A stretch of DNA of 64,000 nt. Source: Tardiphaga sp. P9-11. GTDB lineage: Bacteria > Pseudomonadota > Alphaproteobacteria > Rhizobiales > Xanthobacteraceae. Made by a program: the position numbers and the translations under genes. Below, in pieces: positions 10,887 to 19,539 of this stretch. The notes under the pieces were generated by a model. That model searched no databases. It was given only the letters and a program-made list of their open reading frames with translations, and was not told the DNA's origin. The stretch covers positions 248,001-312,000 of the forward strand of contig NZ_NPKQ01000004.1 in the NCBI RefSeq assembly GCF_008329525.1, read 5' to 3'. How positions within the stretch are numbered: position 1 is the stretch's first letter; each line of letters starts with the position of its first letter.

Positions 10887-11279
10887 CTTTTAGGAATCGA
10901 TCAAAATGGGAAAGGTCACGCAAAGCGTGGGAGCGAACATTGCAGGTAATCCATTCGCTCCTTCCCTATCTAAAAGTAGTTGTATTGTCGATATACCTTT
11001 CTGGGTTGTTATGCTGACCCCGTGTTTGATACTGCGGCCGAATTTTCCAATTTCATGGATGTTGAGTTGGCCCTTTGCCGTCGGCTTGTATGGTGGATTA
11101 GCCGGAGGCGTAATCTACCATATGCTTTCGTCGGGTCGTGCCAGTCATGGCGGGTTACGCTTTCGCTAACCCGCCATACGCGTTGCTACGTTGTAGCGTT
11201 CAAACATTCAGTCGCGCGCTGCTCGAAGACGTTCGCGCGCGCGACCAGTTCTCGGCATCGATCACACGGCGTCAGTCGA
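10887..11279. other. Non-coding stretch upstream of the two-gene cassette
   Basis: These 393 bases contain the likely cassette promoter (AT-rich around 10887-10915), the interspersed palindrome at 11148-11176, and a long-loop inverted repeat GTCGCGCG/CGCGCGAC (11211-11218 with 11238-11245). Short open frames on the plus strand lack family resemblance and end in the palindrome, so I do not call a gene. The AT-rich character stops near 11150, which I take as the island border. Confidence 0.5.
11148..11176. repeat. Interspersed palindrome, GGCGG-TA family
   Basis: TGGCGGGTTA (11148-11157) pairs perfectly with TAACCCGCCA (11167-11176) around CGCTTTCGC. The same pattern, GGCGG-N2-TA ... TA-N2-CCGCC, recurs at 49647 and 49684, so this is a dispersed REP-like family. 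It marks the right edge of the AT-rich cassette. Confidence 0.7.
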
Positions 11280-11879
11280 TCACTGCTCCTTCTTGAACAA
11301 ATCCTGGAAGATGAGCGGGCCCCAGGTGCGGCCGCGTGCGTGCACCAGCGCGCCACCTTCGTTGAGCTTTCCCAGCTTGACGGGTGCGAAGCCGAGTTGC
11401 TTGGCCAGGGCCGCCACGGGAGCGATCGCGTCCTCGTCGTCAGCAGACAGAAAGACAACCCGATGCCCGCCCGCGACGATCGGATCGGTAGCCAGAGTGG
11501 CTGCGCCCAGGTGATTGAAGCCTTTCACGAGTTTGGCGCCGGTGAATGCCTTCGCGACGAAGGCGGAGCCCGGGAGGCCGTCCGGCTCGTCGGGGCCTGG
11601 AAACAGGTTCATCGCGTCGATGATCGTCTTGCCGTCCCAGCTCGGCAGGATCTTCGCAACTTCGCGATGGTCGCCGAAAGGGACCGCCAGGATGATGGTA
11701 TCGGCCTCGAGCGCATCCCGCAGCGACCTGGCGACGACCGTGGGTCCGATCGCCCGGGCCTGTTGCGCCAATGCCTCGGGCGGCCGGCGGCTCGCGACGG
11801 TCACGTCGATGTTTCTGCGGGCGAAGGCGTGGGCGAGGGCCTGGCCGATCTTGCCGAATCCTATAATCGCGTAGCTCAT
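11280..11879 (-). CDS. NADPH-dependent F420-reductase-like NAD(P)-binding protein
   Basis: Protein of 199 residues beginning MSYAIIGFGKIGQALAHAFA, a GxGxxG Rossmann nucleotide site, followed by TVASRRPPEAL, where the Arg pair favours NADPH. IILAVPFGDHREVAKIL and KLVKGFNHLGAATLA match the NADPH-dependent F420 reductase/ProC-like fold family. Bacteria of this type use such proteins as NADP reductases of unknown substrate. ATG 11879 is preceded by GGAGAAG, which fixes the start. It lies downstream of the SDR gene on the same strand, with a 108-base gap. Confidence 0.85.
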   Translation of the reverse strand: MSYAIIGFGKIGQALAHAFARRNIDVTVASRRPPEALAQQARAIGPTVVARSLRDALEADTIILAVPFGDHREVAKILPSWDGKTIIDAMNLFPGPDEPDGLPGSAFVAKAFTGAKLVKGFNHLGAATLATDPIVAGGHRVVFLSADDEDAIAPVAALAKQLGFAPVKLGKLNEGGALVHARGRTWGPLIFQDLFKKEQ

Positions 11880-11987
11880 AATCTTCTCCGATTTGTTTTG
11901 ATATTGATTCACGGGCTTCGAGGGCGCCGGGTTACTCGGTCCGCGGTGGCGCCCGCGCAGAGGTCCTGCGGTGAACGAGGTGCGATT

Positions 11988-12722
11988 TCAGATCGCCGAG
12001 AAGCCGCCGTCGACAGACAACTCCAGCCCATTCACGAAGCTTGAATCGTCTGAAGCAAGAAACAGCGCGACCGCCGCAATTTCCTCAGGACGACCCATCG
12101 TTCCCCGCGGGATCAGGGATGCGAACATCTGCTTCGCTTCTTCAGTGAGAACCTGGTCCTGCATCGGTGTGGCGATCGGCCCGGGGTGCAGCACGTTCAC
12201 CCGGATATTCCTGCTCTTGAGTTCGTTGAGCCATCCGCGTGCGAATGCGTGCAGCGTCGCCTTGCTCGCCGCATACACGCTGTAACCGGGAAAACCTTTG
12301 AGCGACGCAACCGACCCGGTCATGAAGATCGATCCGCCATCGTTGAACAGCGGTAACGCCTTCTGAACAGTAAAGAGCGTGCCGCGCGCGTTCAGGCCGA
12401 AGGTCGCATCGAAATGCTGCTCGGTAATTTCGCCCAGTGGGACGGCTTCGCCTGTGCCGGCGCTCGCGTACAGGATATCGATCTTGCCCTTGACCCGCTT
12501 GACCGTATCGAACAGGCGGTCGAGGTCGTCGAGATTGGCTGCGTCGCCGCGCACGCCGGTCACATTCCGGCCAATCAGCTTGATGGCCTCGTCGAGCGCC
12601 TCCTGCCTCCGGCCCGTGATGAACACATAGGCGCCTTCTTCAACGAACCGCTTGGCGCTCGCCAGCGCCATGCCGCTCGATCCACCCGTGATGACTGCAA
12701 CCTTACCGTCAAGCTTTCCCAT
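11988..12722 (-). CDS. Short-chain dehydrogenase/reductase
   Basis: Classical SDR of 244 residues. It has the Tyr-x3-Lys site (YSVYAASKA), the downstream LHPGPIATPMQ loop and the C-terminal NGLELSVDGGFSAI. The cofactor loop is ITGGSSGMALASAKRF, where the family's usual GIG is GMA, an uncommon variant also known in some active SDRs. NADPH preference is suggested by TGRR after strand 2. It probably shares an operon with the F420-reductase-like gene and is divergent from the LysR gene, its likely regulator. Confidence 0.9.
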   Translation of the reverse strand: MGKLDGKVAVITGGSSGMALASAKRFVEEGAYVFITGRRQEALDEAIKLIGRNVTGVRGDAANLDDLDRLFDTVKRVKGKIDILYASAGTGEAVPLGEITEQHFDATFGLNARGTLFTVQKALPLFNDGGSIFMTGSVASLKGFPGYSVYAASKATLHAFARGWLNELKSRNIRVNVLHPGPIATPMQDQVLTEEAKQMFASLIPRGTMGRPEEIAAVALFLASDDSSFVNGLELSVDGGFSAI

Positions 12723-12985
12723 GTCTTCTCCTGTGTTGTCGGGACAGCATCTGCCTCCGAGAACTTCGAGATGGGACTGCCGGCGTCAGGTGGTGAGTGC
12801 GGAAGCGCGCACATCGGTGGTGCGAAATCGATCCGGCTGGGCGGCTGACGCCAGCCGCGACGATCGGTGTCCGCCGGTCGGAATTGGACCGCGTTCGTCG
12901 CCATAGGCTATGATGACAGCCCGTATTGCTGCACCATGTTTGGATACGGGCCTGGAAGGCGCACCGCGTGGTGCGAGATTGCACC
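12723..12985. promoter_or_regulatory. Divergent promoter region SDR / LysR regulator
   Basis: The 263-base region lies between two divergently transcribed genes, a common arrangement for a LysR regulator and its target. The palindrome GCACC-GCGT-GGTGC at 12961-12974, followed by another GCACC at 12981, lies just upstream of the regulator start and could be its autoregulatory site. No coding sequence is evident. Confidence 0.45.
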
Positions 12986-13882
12986 ATGATCGACTGGGAT
13001 GACGTTCGCTACTTTCTGGCCGTGTCGCGCGGAGGCTCGGTGCGGGCTGCCGCCGAGCGCCTCGGTGTGAACCACGCGACCGTGCTGCGACGCATCGCCC
13101 AGCTTGAGGAACGCCTCGGGGTTCAGATGTTCGAAAAGCTGCCTTCGGGTTACCGCCTGACGGCTGCGGGCGAAGAGGTCCTGGAATTCGCGGACCAGAT
13201 GGAGGCGTCGTCGCATCAGCTGGAGACGCGTGTCTTCGGCCGTGACCAGGGCGTGCGCGGGCGTCTGCGGGTAACGCTGGCGCCGCCCCTCGCGACACAT
13301 CTGCTGATGCCGGACTTCGCCGATTTCGCGCGTCTGCATCCGGACATCGAGATGGACATTCTGTCGTTCGGCGAGCTGGCAAATCTGACCAACCGGGAGG
13401 CCGACGTGGCGATCCGTGTCGTCTACGACCGCAAAACCCTGCCGCTCAATCTTCACGGCCAGAAGGGACCGGAGGTGTTCGGCGGCGTCTACATGTCTTG
13501 CGATCGACTGGCCGCCTGGCGTGCGGGCACGGGTGATCCGATCCGGTGGATCGTCATCAGCATTCATGGAGTTCCGGATTGGGCGACTGAGGGTGAGGTT
13601 GGCGCCACGGGGGTTCCGTTCAGGACTACGGACGCCGCAGCGCAGATCGCCGCCGTCCGGCAAGGGCTCGGGATCACGACACTGCCGTGCTTCGTTGGCG
13701 ATGCCGACCCTCTGCTGGTGAGGGTGCCGGGCACCGAGTTGCACATGTACGGAACGGTTTGGCTTCTTACACAGGGGGAGACACGCAAGACGAAGCGCGT
13801 ACGGCTCTTCACCGAATTCGTATCCCGCAGGCTCGCCGCTTACGCTCCGCTTCTCGCGGGGCTGTCCGTATCGCGCGACTGA
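12986..13882 (+). CDS. LysR-family transcriptional regulator
   Basis: Regulator of 298 residues. The N-terminal winged helix begins MIDWDDVRYFLAVSRGGSVR and contains AAERLGVNHATVLRRIAQLE as recognition helix-turn-helix (residues 19-38). The C-terminal periplasmic-binding-like effector domain (90-290) is of the type found in short LysR proteins that control neighbouring oxidoreductase genes. An upstream in-frame ATG at 12926 would add 20 atypical residues, so I chose 12986. It is divergent from the SDR/reductase pair, which is the probable target. Confidence 0.9.
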   Translation: MIDWDDVRYFLAVSRGGSVRAAAERLGVNHATVLRRIAQLEERLGVQMFEKLPSGYRLTAAGEEVLEFADQMEASSHQLETRVFGRDQGVRGRLRVTLAPPLATHLLMPDFADFARLHPDIEMDILSFGELANLTNREADVAIRVVYDRKTLPLNLHGQKGPEVFGGVYMSCDRLAAWRAGTGDPIRWIVISIHGVPDWATEGEVGATGVPFRTTDAAAQIAAVRQGLGITTLPCFVGDADPLLVRVPGTELHMYGTVWLLTQGETRKTKRVRLFTEFVSRRLAAYAPLLAGLSVSRD

Positions 13883-14178
13883 CGCGTGGCAGGTCGCCCG
13901 CCACCAATTGGCTGATGGTGGCACGTAACGCCGACGCTTCGGAGAGCTTCTTTGCGACGGATCGGGTGAGAACCATCATTTCAGTGCGGCAAGCATGCCT
14001 GCGGTCATGTTTTGACCGTTGAAAGCTGAATTTAAACAACCATTTTTGCTGCAATACGGTATCTTGTCAGTCGGTCGCGATTGACGTACTCGAAGTCCGT
14101 ACGTCCTTAGACCGATTAAAAATACCGGCTGGTGGCGCTGCGTTTCAGCGCCAACCACCTCAAGATGTTGGGATTGAG
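13883..14178. promoter_or_regulatory. acnB promoter and leader
   Basis: The 296 bases between the LysR gene and acnB are AT-richer in the middle. A hairpin TGGCGCTG/CAGCGCCA (14133-14140 with 14146-14153, loop CGTTT) sits 25 bases before the acnB ATG. It may modulate translation or be an RNA-binding target; aconitases and their mRNAs are often regulated post-transcriptionally. No gene is seen. Confidence 0.4.
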
Positions 14179-16965
14179 ATGAGCCTTTACCTGGATTACC
14201 TGGCCGAGATCGAAAGCAGAAAAACTCAGGGGCTCGCTCCCAAGCCGATCGACGACGGCGGGCTGACCGCCGAAATCACTGCCATCATTCAGGATGCCGG
14301 CTCCGAACACCGGACCGATGCCCTCAAATTCTTCATCTACAACACGCTGCCGGGCACCACGAGCGCCGCGGGCGTCAAGGCTGCCTTCCTGAAGAAGATC
14401 ATTCTGGGCGAGACGATCGTCCCGGAAATCACGCCCACTTTCGCGCTGGAACTGCTGTCGCACATGAAGGGCGGTCCCTCGATCGGGGTGCTGCTCGACA
14501 TCGCGCTTGGCGATAACGCAGCCATCGCCGGCCCGGCGGGCGAGGTGCTCAAGACCCAGTTCTTCCTCTACGACGCCGACATGTTCCGGCTGCGCGATGC
14601 CTTCAAGGCGGGCAATGCGGTCGCCAAGGGCGTGCTCGAGAGCTATGCCAAGGCCGAATTCTTCACCAAGCTCCCGGACGTCGCGGACGAGATCAAGGTC
14701 GTGACCTACGTCGCCGCCGAAGGCGATATCTCGACCGATCTGCTGTCGCCCGGCAACCAGGCGCATTCACGTTCGGACCGTGAGCTGCACGGCCAGTGCA
14801 TGATGACGCCGCAAGCGCAGCAGGAAATCGTGGCGCTGCAGAAGCAGCACCCGGACAAGCGCGTGATGATGATCGCCGAGAAGGGCACGATGGGCGTGGG
14901 CTCGTCGCGCATGTCGGGCGTCAACAACGTGGCGCTGTGGACCGGCAAGCAGGCCAGCCCCTATGTGCCCTTCGTCAACTTTGCGCCGATCGTCGCGGGC
15001 ACCAACGGCATCTCGCCGATTTTTGCGACCACCGTCGACGTCACTGGCGGCGTCGGTGTCAATCTCAAGAACTGGGTCAAGAAACTCGACGCGGACGGCA
15101 AGCCAATCCTGAACAACGACGGCAACCCGGTCCTCGAGCAGAAATTTGCGGTCGATACCGGCACCGTCCTGACGCTCGATGCCAAGGGCAAGAAGCTGCG
15201 CGACGAAAACGGCAAGGAACTGGTCGACGTCGCTGCCGCCTTCACGCCGCAGAAGATGGAGTTCATGAAGGCCGGCAGCTCCTACGCCATCGTGTTCGGC
15301 AAGAAGCTGCAGACCTTCGCCGCCGAGACGCTGGGCGTCGAGCCGACCCCGGTGTTCGCGCCCAACAAGGAGATCTCGGTCGACGGCCAGGGCCTGACCG
15401 CGGTCGAGAAGATCTTCAACCGCAACGCCGTGGGCGTGCTCGGCGGCAAGGTGCTGCATGCGGGCTCGGACGTGCGCGTCAAGGTCAACATCGTCGGCTC
15501 GCAGGACACCACCGGTCTGATGACCGCGCAGGAGCTGGAAGCGATGGCGGCCACCGTCATCTCGCCGATCGTCGATGGCGCCTATCAGTCGGGCTGCCAC
15601 ACGGCATCGGTGTGGGACAAGAAGGCGCAGGTCAACATTCCGAAGCTGATGAGCTTCATGAACAATTTCGGTGTGATCACCGCGCGCGATCCCAAGGGCA
15701 GCTACCATGCGATGACCGACGTCATCCACAAGGTGCTGAACGACATCACCGTCGATGACTGGGCGATCATCATCGGCGGCGACAGCCACACGCGCATGTC
15801 CAAGGGCGTGGCCTTCGGTGCCGATTCCGGCACCGTGGCGCTGGCGCTGGCGACGGGCGAGGCGACGATGCCGATCCCGCAATCGGTCAAGGTGACGTTC
15901 AAGGGCGCGATGCAGCCGCATATGGACTTCCGCGACGTGGTCCATGCGACCCAGGCGCAGATGCTCAAGCAATGCGGCGACAACGTTTTCCAGGGCCGCA
16001 TCATCGAGGTGCATCTCGGCACGCTGCTCGCCGACCAGGCCTTCACCTTCACCGACTGGACGGCCGAGATGAAGGCCAAGGCGTCGATCTGCATTTCGCA
16101 GGACGATACGCTGATCGAGTCGCTGGAGATCGCCAAATCGCGCATCCAGATCATGATCGACAAGGGCATGGAAAATGCGGCGGGCACGCTGAAGGGCCTG
16201 ATCGCCAAAGCCGATGCACGCATCGCCGAAATCCGCTCGGGCGAGAAGCCGGCACTGACCCCCGACGCCAACGCGAAATATTTCGCCGAAGTCGTCGTCG
16301 ATCTCGATATCATCGACGAGCCGATGATCGCCGATCCCGACGTCAACAACGCCGATGTGTCGCGCCGCTACACCCACGACACGATCCGTCCGATTTCCTA
16401 TTACGGCGGCACCAAGAAGGTGGACCTCGGCTTCGTCGGCTCCTGCATGGTGCATAAAGGCGACATGAAGATCGTCGCCCAGATGCTCAAGAACATCGAG
16501 AAGTCCGAAGGCAAGGTCGCGTTCAACGCGCCGCTGGTCGTCGCAGCACCCACCTACAACATCATCGACGAGCTGAAGGCCGAGGGTGACTGGGAAATCC
16601 TGCAGAAGTATTCCGGCTTTGAATTCGACGATGTGAAGCCGAAGACCGCGAACCGCACCTCATACGAGAACATCCTGTATCTCGAGCGTCCGGGCTGCAA
16701 TCTGTGCATGGGCAACCAGGAAAAAGCGGAGAAGGGCGACACGGTTCTTGCGACCTCGACCCGTCTGTTCCAAGGCCGCGTCGTGGAAGACACCGCCGAG
16801 AAGAAGGGTGAATCGCTGTTGGCCTCGACCCCGGTCGTGGTGCTGTCAGCAATCCTTGGCCGCACCCCGAGCGCCGAGGAATACAAGGCCGCCGTCGAAG
16901 GCATCGACCTGACCAAGTTCGCGCCGCCCAAAGCTGCGTCGATGGGGGCGTCCGTCTTTTACTAG
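14179..16965 (+). CDS. acnB: Bifunctional aconitate hydratase 2 / 2-methylisocitrate dehydratase
   Basis: Protein of 928 residues with AcnB domain order: an N-terminal HEAT-like domain (1-160, MSLYLDYLAEIESRKTQGL), the swivel domain (RELHGQCMMTPQAQ onward), then the [4Fe-4S] catalytic domains. The three cluster cysteines are expected in GSCMVHKGD and RPGCNLCMGN; SGCHTASVWD is another conserved block. IIGGDSHTRMSKG is an aconitase signature. It interconverts citrate and isocitrate in the TCA cycle and can act in the methylcitrate pathway. Length is slightly above the E. coli enzyme. It is monocistronic by context. Confidence 0.96.
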   Translation: MSLYLDYLAEIESRKTQGLAPKPIDDGGLTAEITAIIQDAGSEHRTDALKFFIYNTLPGTTSAAGVKAAFLKKIILGETIVPEITPTFALELLSHMKGGPSIGVLLDIALGDNAAIAGPAGEVLKTQFFLYDADMFRLRDAFKAGNAVAKGVLESYAKAEFFTKLPDVADEIKVVTYVAAEGDISTDLLSPGNQAHSRSDRELHGQCMMTPQAQQEIVALQKQHPDKRVMMIAEKGTMGVGSSRMSGVNNVALWTGKQASPYVPFVNFAPIVAGTNGISPIFATTVDVTGGVGVNLKNWVKKLDADGKPILNNDGNPVLEQKFAVDTGTVLTLDAKGKKLRDENGKELVDVAAAFTPQKMEFMKAGSSYAIVFGKKLQTFAAETLGVEPTPVFAPNKEISVDGQGLTAVEKIFNRNAVGVLGGKVLHAGSDVRVKVNIVGSQDTTGLMTAQELEAMAATVISPIVDGAYQSGCHTASVWDKKAQVNIPKLMSFMNNFGVITARDPKGSYHAMTDVIHKVLNDITVDDWAIIIGGDSHTRMSKGVAFGADSGTVALALATGEATMPIPQSVKVTFKGAMQPHMDFRDVVHATQAQMLKQCGDNVFQGRIIEVHLGTLLADQAFTFTDWTAEMKAKASICISQDDTLIESLEIAKSRIQIMIDKGMENAAGTLKGLIAKADARIAEIRSGEKPALTPDANAKYFAEVVVDLDIIDEPMIADPDVNNADVSRRYTHDTIRPISYYGGTKKVDLGFVGSCMVHKGDMKIVAQMLKNIEKSEGKVAFNAPLVVAAPTYNIIDELKAEGDWEILQKYSGFEFDDVKPKTANRTSYENILYLERPGCNLCMGNQEKAEKGDTVLATSTRLFQGRVVEDTAEKKGESLLASTPVVVLSAILGRTPSAEEYKAAVEGIDLTKFAPPKAASMGASVFY

Positions 16966-16991
16966 GGCGGAGAACCAGATCTGATCAAATA

Positions 16992-17024
16992 GCGGCGTAG
17001 GCAGCTGAAAACCTGCCGCGCCGC
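16992..17024 (+). terminator. Bipartite stem-loop after acnB
   Basis: GCGGC (16992-16996) pairs with GCCGC (17020-17024), and GGCAG (17000-17004) with CTGCC (17013-17017), giving a GC-rich stem with a small internal loop 27 bases after the acnB stop. A second short stem GCGCTC/GAGCGC follows at 17027-17044. There is no T-run, so intrinsic termination is only possible. Confidence 0.35.
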
Positions 17025-17052
17025 GGGCGCTCTTTTGCGAGCGCTACCGCAG

Positions 17053-17132
17053 GACAAGACAATCACCTTCGACGACGGCTCGTTCCGCAACTTTCCCGAA
17101 CTGCGTTAGGCCTGGAGCAATATCCGTCAGCT
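17053..17132 (+). pseudogene. Ghost fragment of the serine hydrolase gene at 18159
   Basis: Eighty bases match 18255-18334, inside the intact serine hydrolase gene, with about 10 mismatches by hand alignment (about 87%). Most changes are at third codon positions. The encoded DKTITFDDGSFRNFPELR parallels DKTITFHDGSFRNFPELR of the intact protein, but the next codon TGG (Trp) has become TAG (stop). Homology fades on both sides. The fragment and the intact gene bracket the GST gene, suggesting the fragment is left from a recombination or duplication event. Confidence 0.8.
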
Positions 17133-17206
17133 CCCCGCTTTCGATCCATTGCTGCCGTCTACAGGTCAGGCCACTCGAGGCTCGAGTGAGCCCAGAGCAG
17201 ACTTTG

Positions 17207-17860
17207 TTAACCGGTCGGTGGCTTGCCGGCGAAGATCGCCAGTTGATCGGCGAAGGCGCGCTTGTAGGCGGGGCGCGCTTCGCCGCGGGCGATGTAGGCG
17301 CAGAGGTTTGGATAGTCCTCCAGTAGTCCTGATCCCTTCAATCTGCGCAGCACCGTCACCATCAGCAGGTCACCGGCGCTGAACCTGCCGTCGAACCAGT
17401 CGGCGTCGCCAAGGCGGATAGACAGATCTGCCAGGCGGGCGCGGACGCGATCGTCGAGGATCGGCAGGCGCGCCGCGTACCACGTCTTGTCGCTCTCCGT
17501 AAGCGTGGCGGCACTGCGTTCCACGATCGGCGGCTCCACGGTGCTGAGTGCGGCGAACATCCAGGCGATCGCGCGCGCTCGCGCATTCGCATCGTCTGGC
17601 AGCAGGCCCGGATAGCGCTCCGCGATATGGAAGACGATCGCCCCCGACTCGAACAGCATGAGATCCCCATCTTGGTAGGTCGGGATCTGCCCGAAGGGAT
17701 GAAGCCTGCGATGTGCGGGGTCCTTCATCTCAGTGAACGAAAGCAGACGGACGTCGTAGGGCTGGCCCACTTCTTCGAGCGCCCAGCGAACGCCCATGTC
17801 ACGCGCCAATCCCCTTCCGCGATCAGGAGACCGTTCAAAGGCGCTAATCGTGGGGGGCAT
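17207..17860 (-). CDS. Glutathione S-transferase family protein
   Basis: Protein of 217 residues from ATG 17860, preceded by GGAGAG. The N-terminal thioredoxin-like domain contains the glutathione-binding loop FGQIPTYQDGDLMLFESGAI (cis-Pro followed by the E-S pair), and the C-terminal part is all-helical. A usual catalytic Ser/Cys/Tyr near residue 10 is not obvious: the segment is SAFERSPDRGRGLARD. It lies alone on the minus strand between the serine hydrolase ghost and the intact serine hydrolase, so it may be recently inserted cargo. Confidence 0.85.
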   Translation of the reverse strand: MPPTISAFERSPDRGRGLARDMGVRWALEEVGQPYDVRLLSFTEMKDPAHRRLHPFGQIPTYQDGDLMLFESGAIVFHIAERYPGLLPDDANARARAIAWMFAALSTVEPPIVERSAATLTESDKTWYAARLPILDDRVRARLADLSIRLGDADWFDGRFSAGDLLMVTVLRRLKGSGLLEDYPNLCAYIARGEARPAYKRAFADQLAIFAGKPPTG

Positions 17861-18010
17861 TGTTTCTCTCCACCTGGGTGTTTCGCGTCCCCAGGACGAA
17901 CGACTGGCGCGTTTCCCGACAACTGATTTCGATTTTGGCCACGGAATTTCGCGGGCCGAACCTGTCATCGGAGATCGCCGGACCACGGATATTCTTCGGA
18001 ACTGGGAGCA

Positions 18011-18160
18011 TTAGGCATTGAGCGAGCTGCCGAGCTTAGAGATGAAATCACGGAGCGTCACGACATGCGCCCCATCAATGCACCCCCGCTCAAACGCGGG
18101 ATGCGCGCCATCCTCTCTGATGTTACGACCGATGAACACGTCCCCGGAGAATGTCTTGAT
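18011..18160 (-). pseudogene. Possible C-terminal remnant of an unidentified gene
   Basis: Minus-strand reading to a TAA at 18011 gives a natural-looking tail (FSGDVFIGRNIREDGAHP, then FERGCIDGAHVVTLRDF), but the frame runs upstream straight into the antisense of the intact serine hydrolase. No start or head domain exists. It may be the tail of a gene whose front was lost when this region was rearranged. A chance open frame is the alternative. Confidence 0.25.
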
Positions 18161-19421
18161 GTCCGACGCGCCTGCATCCAACCCATTGCCCGCCACCGCC
18201 GCAGATACCGACCCGAATACGCTCGGCTGGATGCAGGGCTTTCCGCCATCGCCAGACAAGACGATCACTTTCCACGACGGCTCGTTCCGCAATTTCCCTG
18301 AACTGCGCTGGGCGTGGAGCAATATCCGCCAGCTGGTGCCGACGGTGAATGTCTGGCGCGGGGCAGGGCCTGCTTCGGTGTTGCCGCGCGCGGAGCGCGA
18401 CATCGGCGGCATCGCTTCGACCACCATGGATGGCCGGCCGATGACCTTCGCAAAAATGTTCGACGAGACCTATGCCGACGGCATCGCGGTGCTGCACAAG
18501 GGCGAGCTGATTTACGAGCGCTATGCCGGCGCGCTGAAGCCGCACAAGCCACATATCGCGATGTCGGTGACCAAGTCCTTCACCGGCACGCTGGCCGGTA
18601 TTCTGATCGCGGAGGGCAAGATCGATCCGCAGGCGCCGGTCACCGATTATGTGCCGGAGCTGAAGGCTAGCGCGTTCGGCGATGCGCGGGTGCTAGACGT
18701 CATGGATATGACCACGGGGCTTCTCTACACCGAGGTCTATACCGACAAGAATTCCGACGTGTGGGGGCTGCGACGCGCCAACGGCATGGCACCGATCCCG
18801 CCGGGTTATGACCGGCCGACCGACATCTTCAGCTTCCTCTGCACGCAGCAGAAGCAGGGCGAGCATGACAAGGCGTTCGCCTACAAGACCGTCAACACCG
18901 ACGTGCTGGCCTGGATCATCCGGCGCGCCAGTGGCATGACGCTGTCCGATCTTCTGTCCGAGCGCATCTGGGCGCCGATGGGGGCGGAGGAGGACGCGCA
19001 TTATCACGTCGATCGCATCGGCACCGAAAGCGGCGGCGGCGGACTGTCGACGACGCTGCGGGATCTCGCGCGCTTTGGCGAGGTGATGCGCAATCACGGG
19101 CGCTTCAACGGCCGCCAGATCGTGCCGTCGTCAGTGGTCGAGGACATCGAGCGCGGCGCTGATCCCGCAAAATTCAAACCGGCCGGCTACACCACACTGC
19201 CCGATGGCTCCTATCGTAATCAATGGTGGGTGACTCACAATGAACACGGCGCCTATATGGCGCGCGGCGTCTACGGGCAGGGGCTCTATATCGATCCGAA
19301 GGCCGAAATGGTGATCGCACGCTATGCGTCGCATCCGGTCGCCGGCAATGCTGCCAACGACCCGGTGACGCTGCCGGCCTATATGGCGCTGGCGAAAGAG
19401 CTGATGATCAGGGGCTCATGA
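18159..19421 (+). CDS. Serine hydrolase, beta-lactamase class C-like
   Basis: Protein of 420 residues with the penicillin-binding/class C beta-lactamase fold. The SxxK nucleophile motif is in HIAMSVTKSFTGTLAG, the second motif region is AYKTVNTDVLAWIIRRASG, and GGGGLSTTLRDLARFGEVM is typical of bacterial esterase/6-aminohexanoate-hydrolase-like relatives. I chose ATG 18159 for its spacing from GGAG (18145-18148). No signal peptide is evident from this start, which argues for a cytosolic esterase rather than a true beta-lactamase. A diverged fragment of its 5' part lies at 17053. Confidence 0.88.
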   Translation: MSDAPASNPLPATAADTDPNTLGWMQGFPPSPDKTITFHDGSFRNFPELRWAWSNIRQLVPTVNVWRGAGPASVLPRAERDIGGIASTTMDGRPMTFAKMFDETYADGIAVLHKGELIYERYAGALKPHKPHIAMSVTKSFTGTLAGILIAEGKIDPQAPVTDYVPELKASAFGDARVLDVMDMTTGLLYTEVYTDKNSDVWGLRRANGMAPIPPGYDRPTDIFSFLCTQQKQGEHDKAFAYKTVNTDVLAWIIRRASGMTLSDLLSERIWAPMGAEEDAHYHVDRIGTESGGGGLSTTLRDLARFGEVMRNHGRFNGRQIVPSSVVEDIERGADPAKFKPAGYTTLPDGSYRNQWWVTHNEHGAYMARGVYGQGLYIDPKAEMVIARYASHPVAGNAANDPVTLPAYMALAKELMIRGS

Positions 19422-19438
19422 AGGAAAAGATGATTGAT

Positions 19439-19461
19439 GGGTTCCCCCCAAAAGGGAACCC
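19439..19461 (+). terminator. Stem-loop after the serine hydrolase gene
   Basis: GGGTTCCC (19439-19446) pairs with GGGAACCC (19454-19461) around CCCAAAA. Part of the arm recurs as CGGGAACC at 19464-19471. There is no T-run. It sits 17 bases after the stop and is probably a transcript-end structure. Confidence 0.4.
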
Positions 19462-19539
19462 GAACGGGAACCTAAGGGGGCGTCGGGCGTATTCTTCGCG
19501 GCCGACACATCCCGTCGGGGCCATGCGGACCTGACTGCA

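Noticed and set aside
10906-11169. Plus-strand frame of 87 codons upstream of the AT-rich cassette
   Set aside because: It ends inside a dispersed palindrome, lacks a convincing ribosome site and resembles no family; treated as non-coding.
14767-16455. Very long antisense frame of 562 codons opposite acnB
   Set aside because: High-GC codon shadow: rich in His, Arg and Asp, no family resemblance, and the sense strand encodes a clear aconitase.
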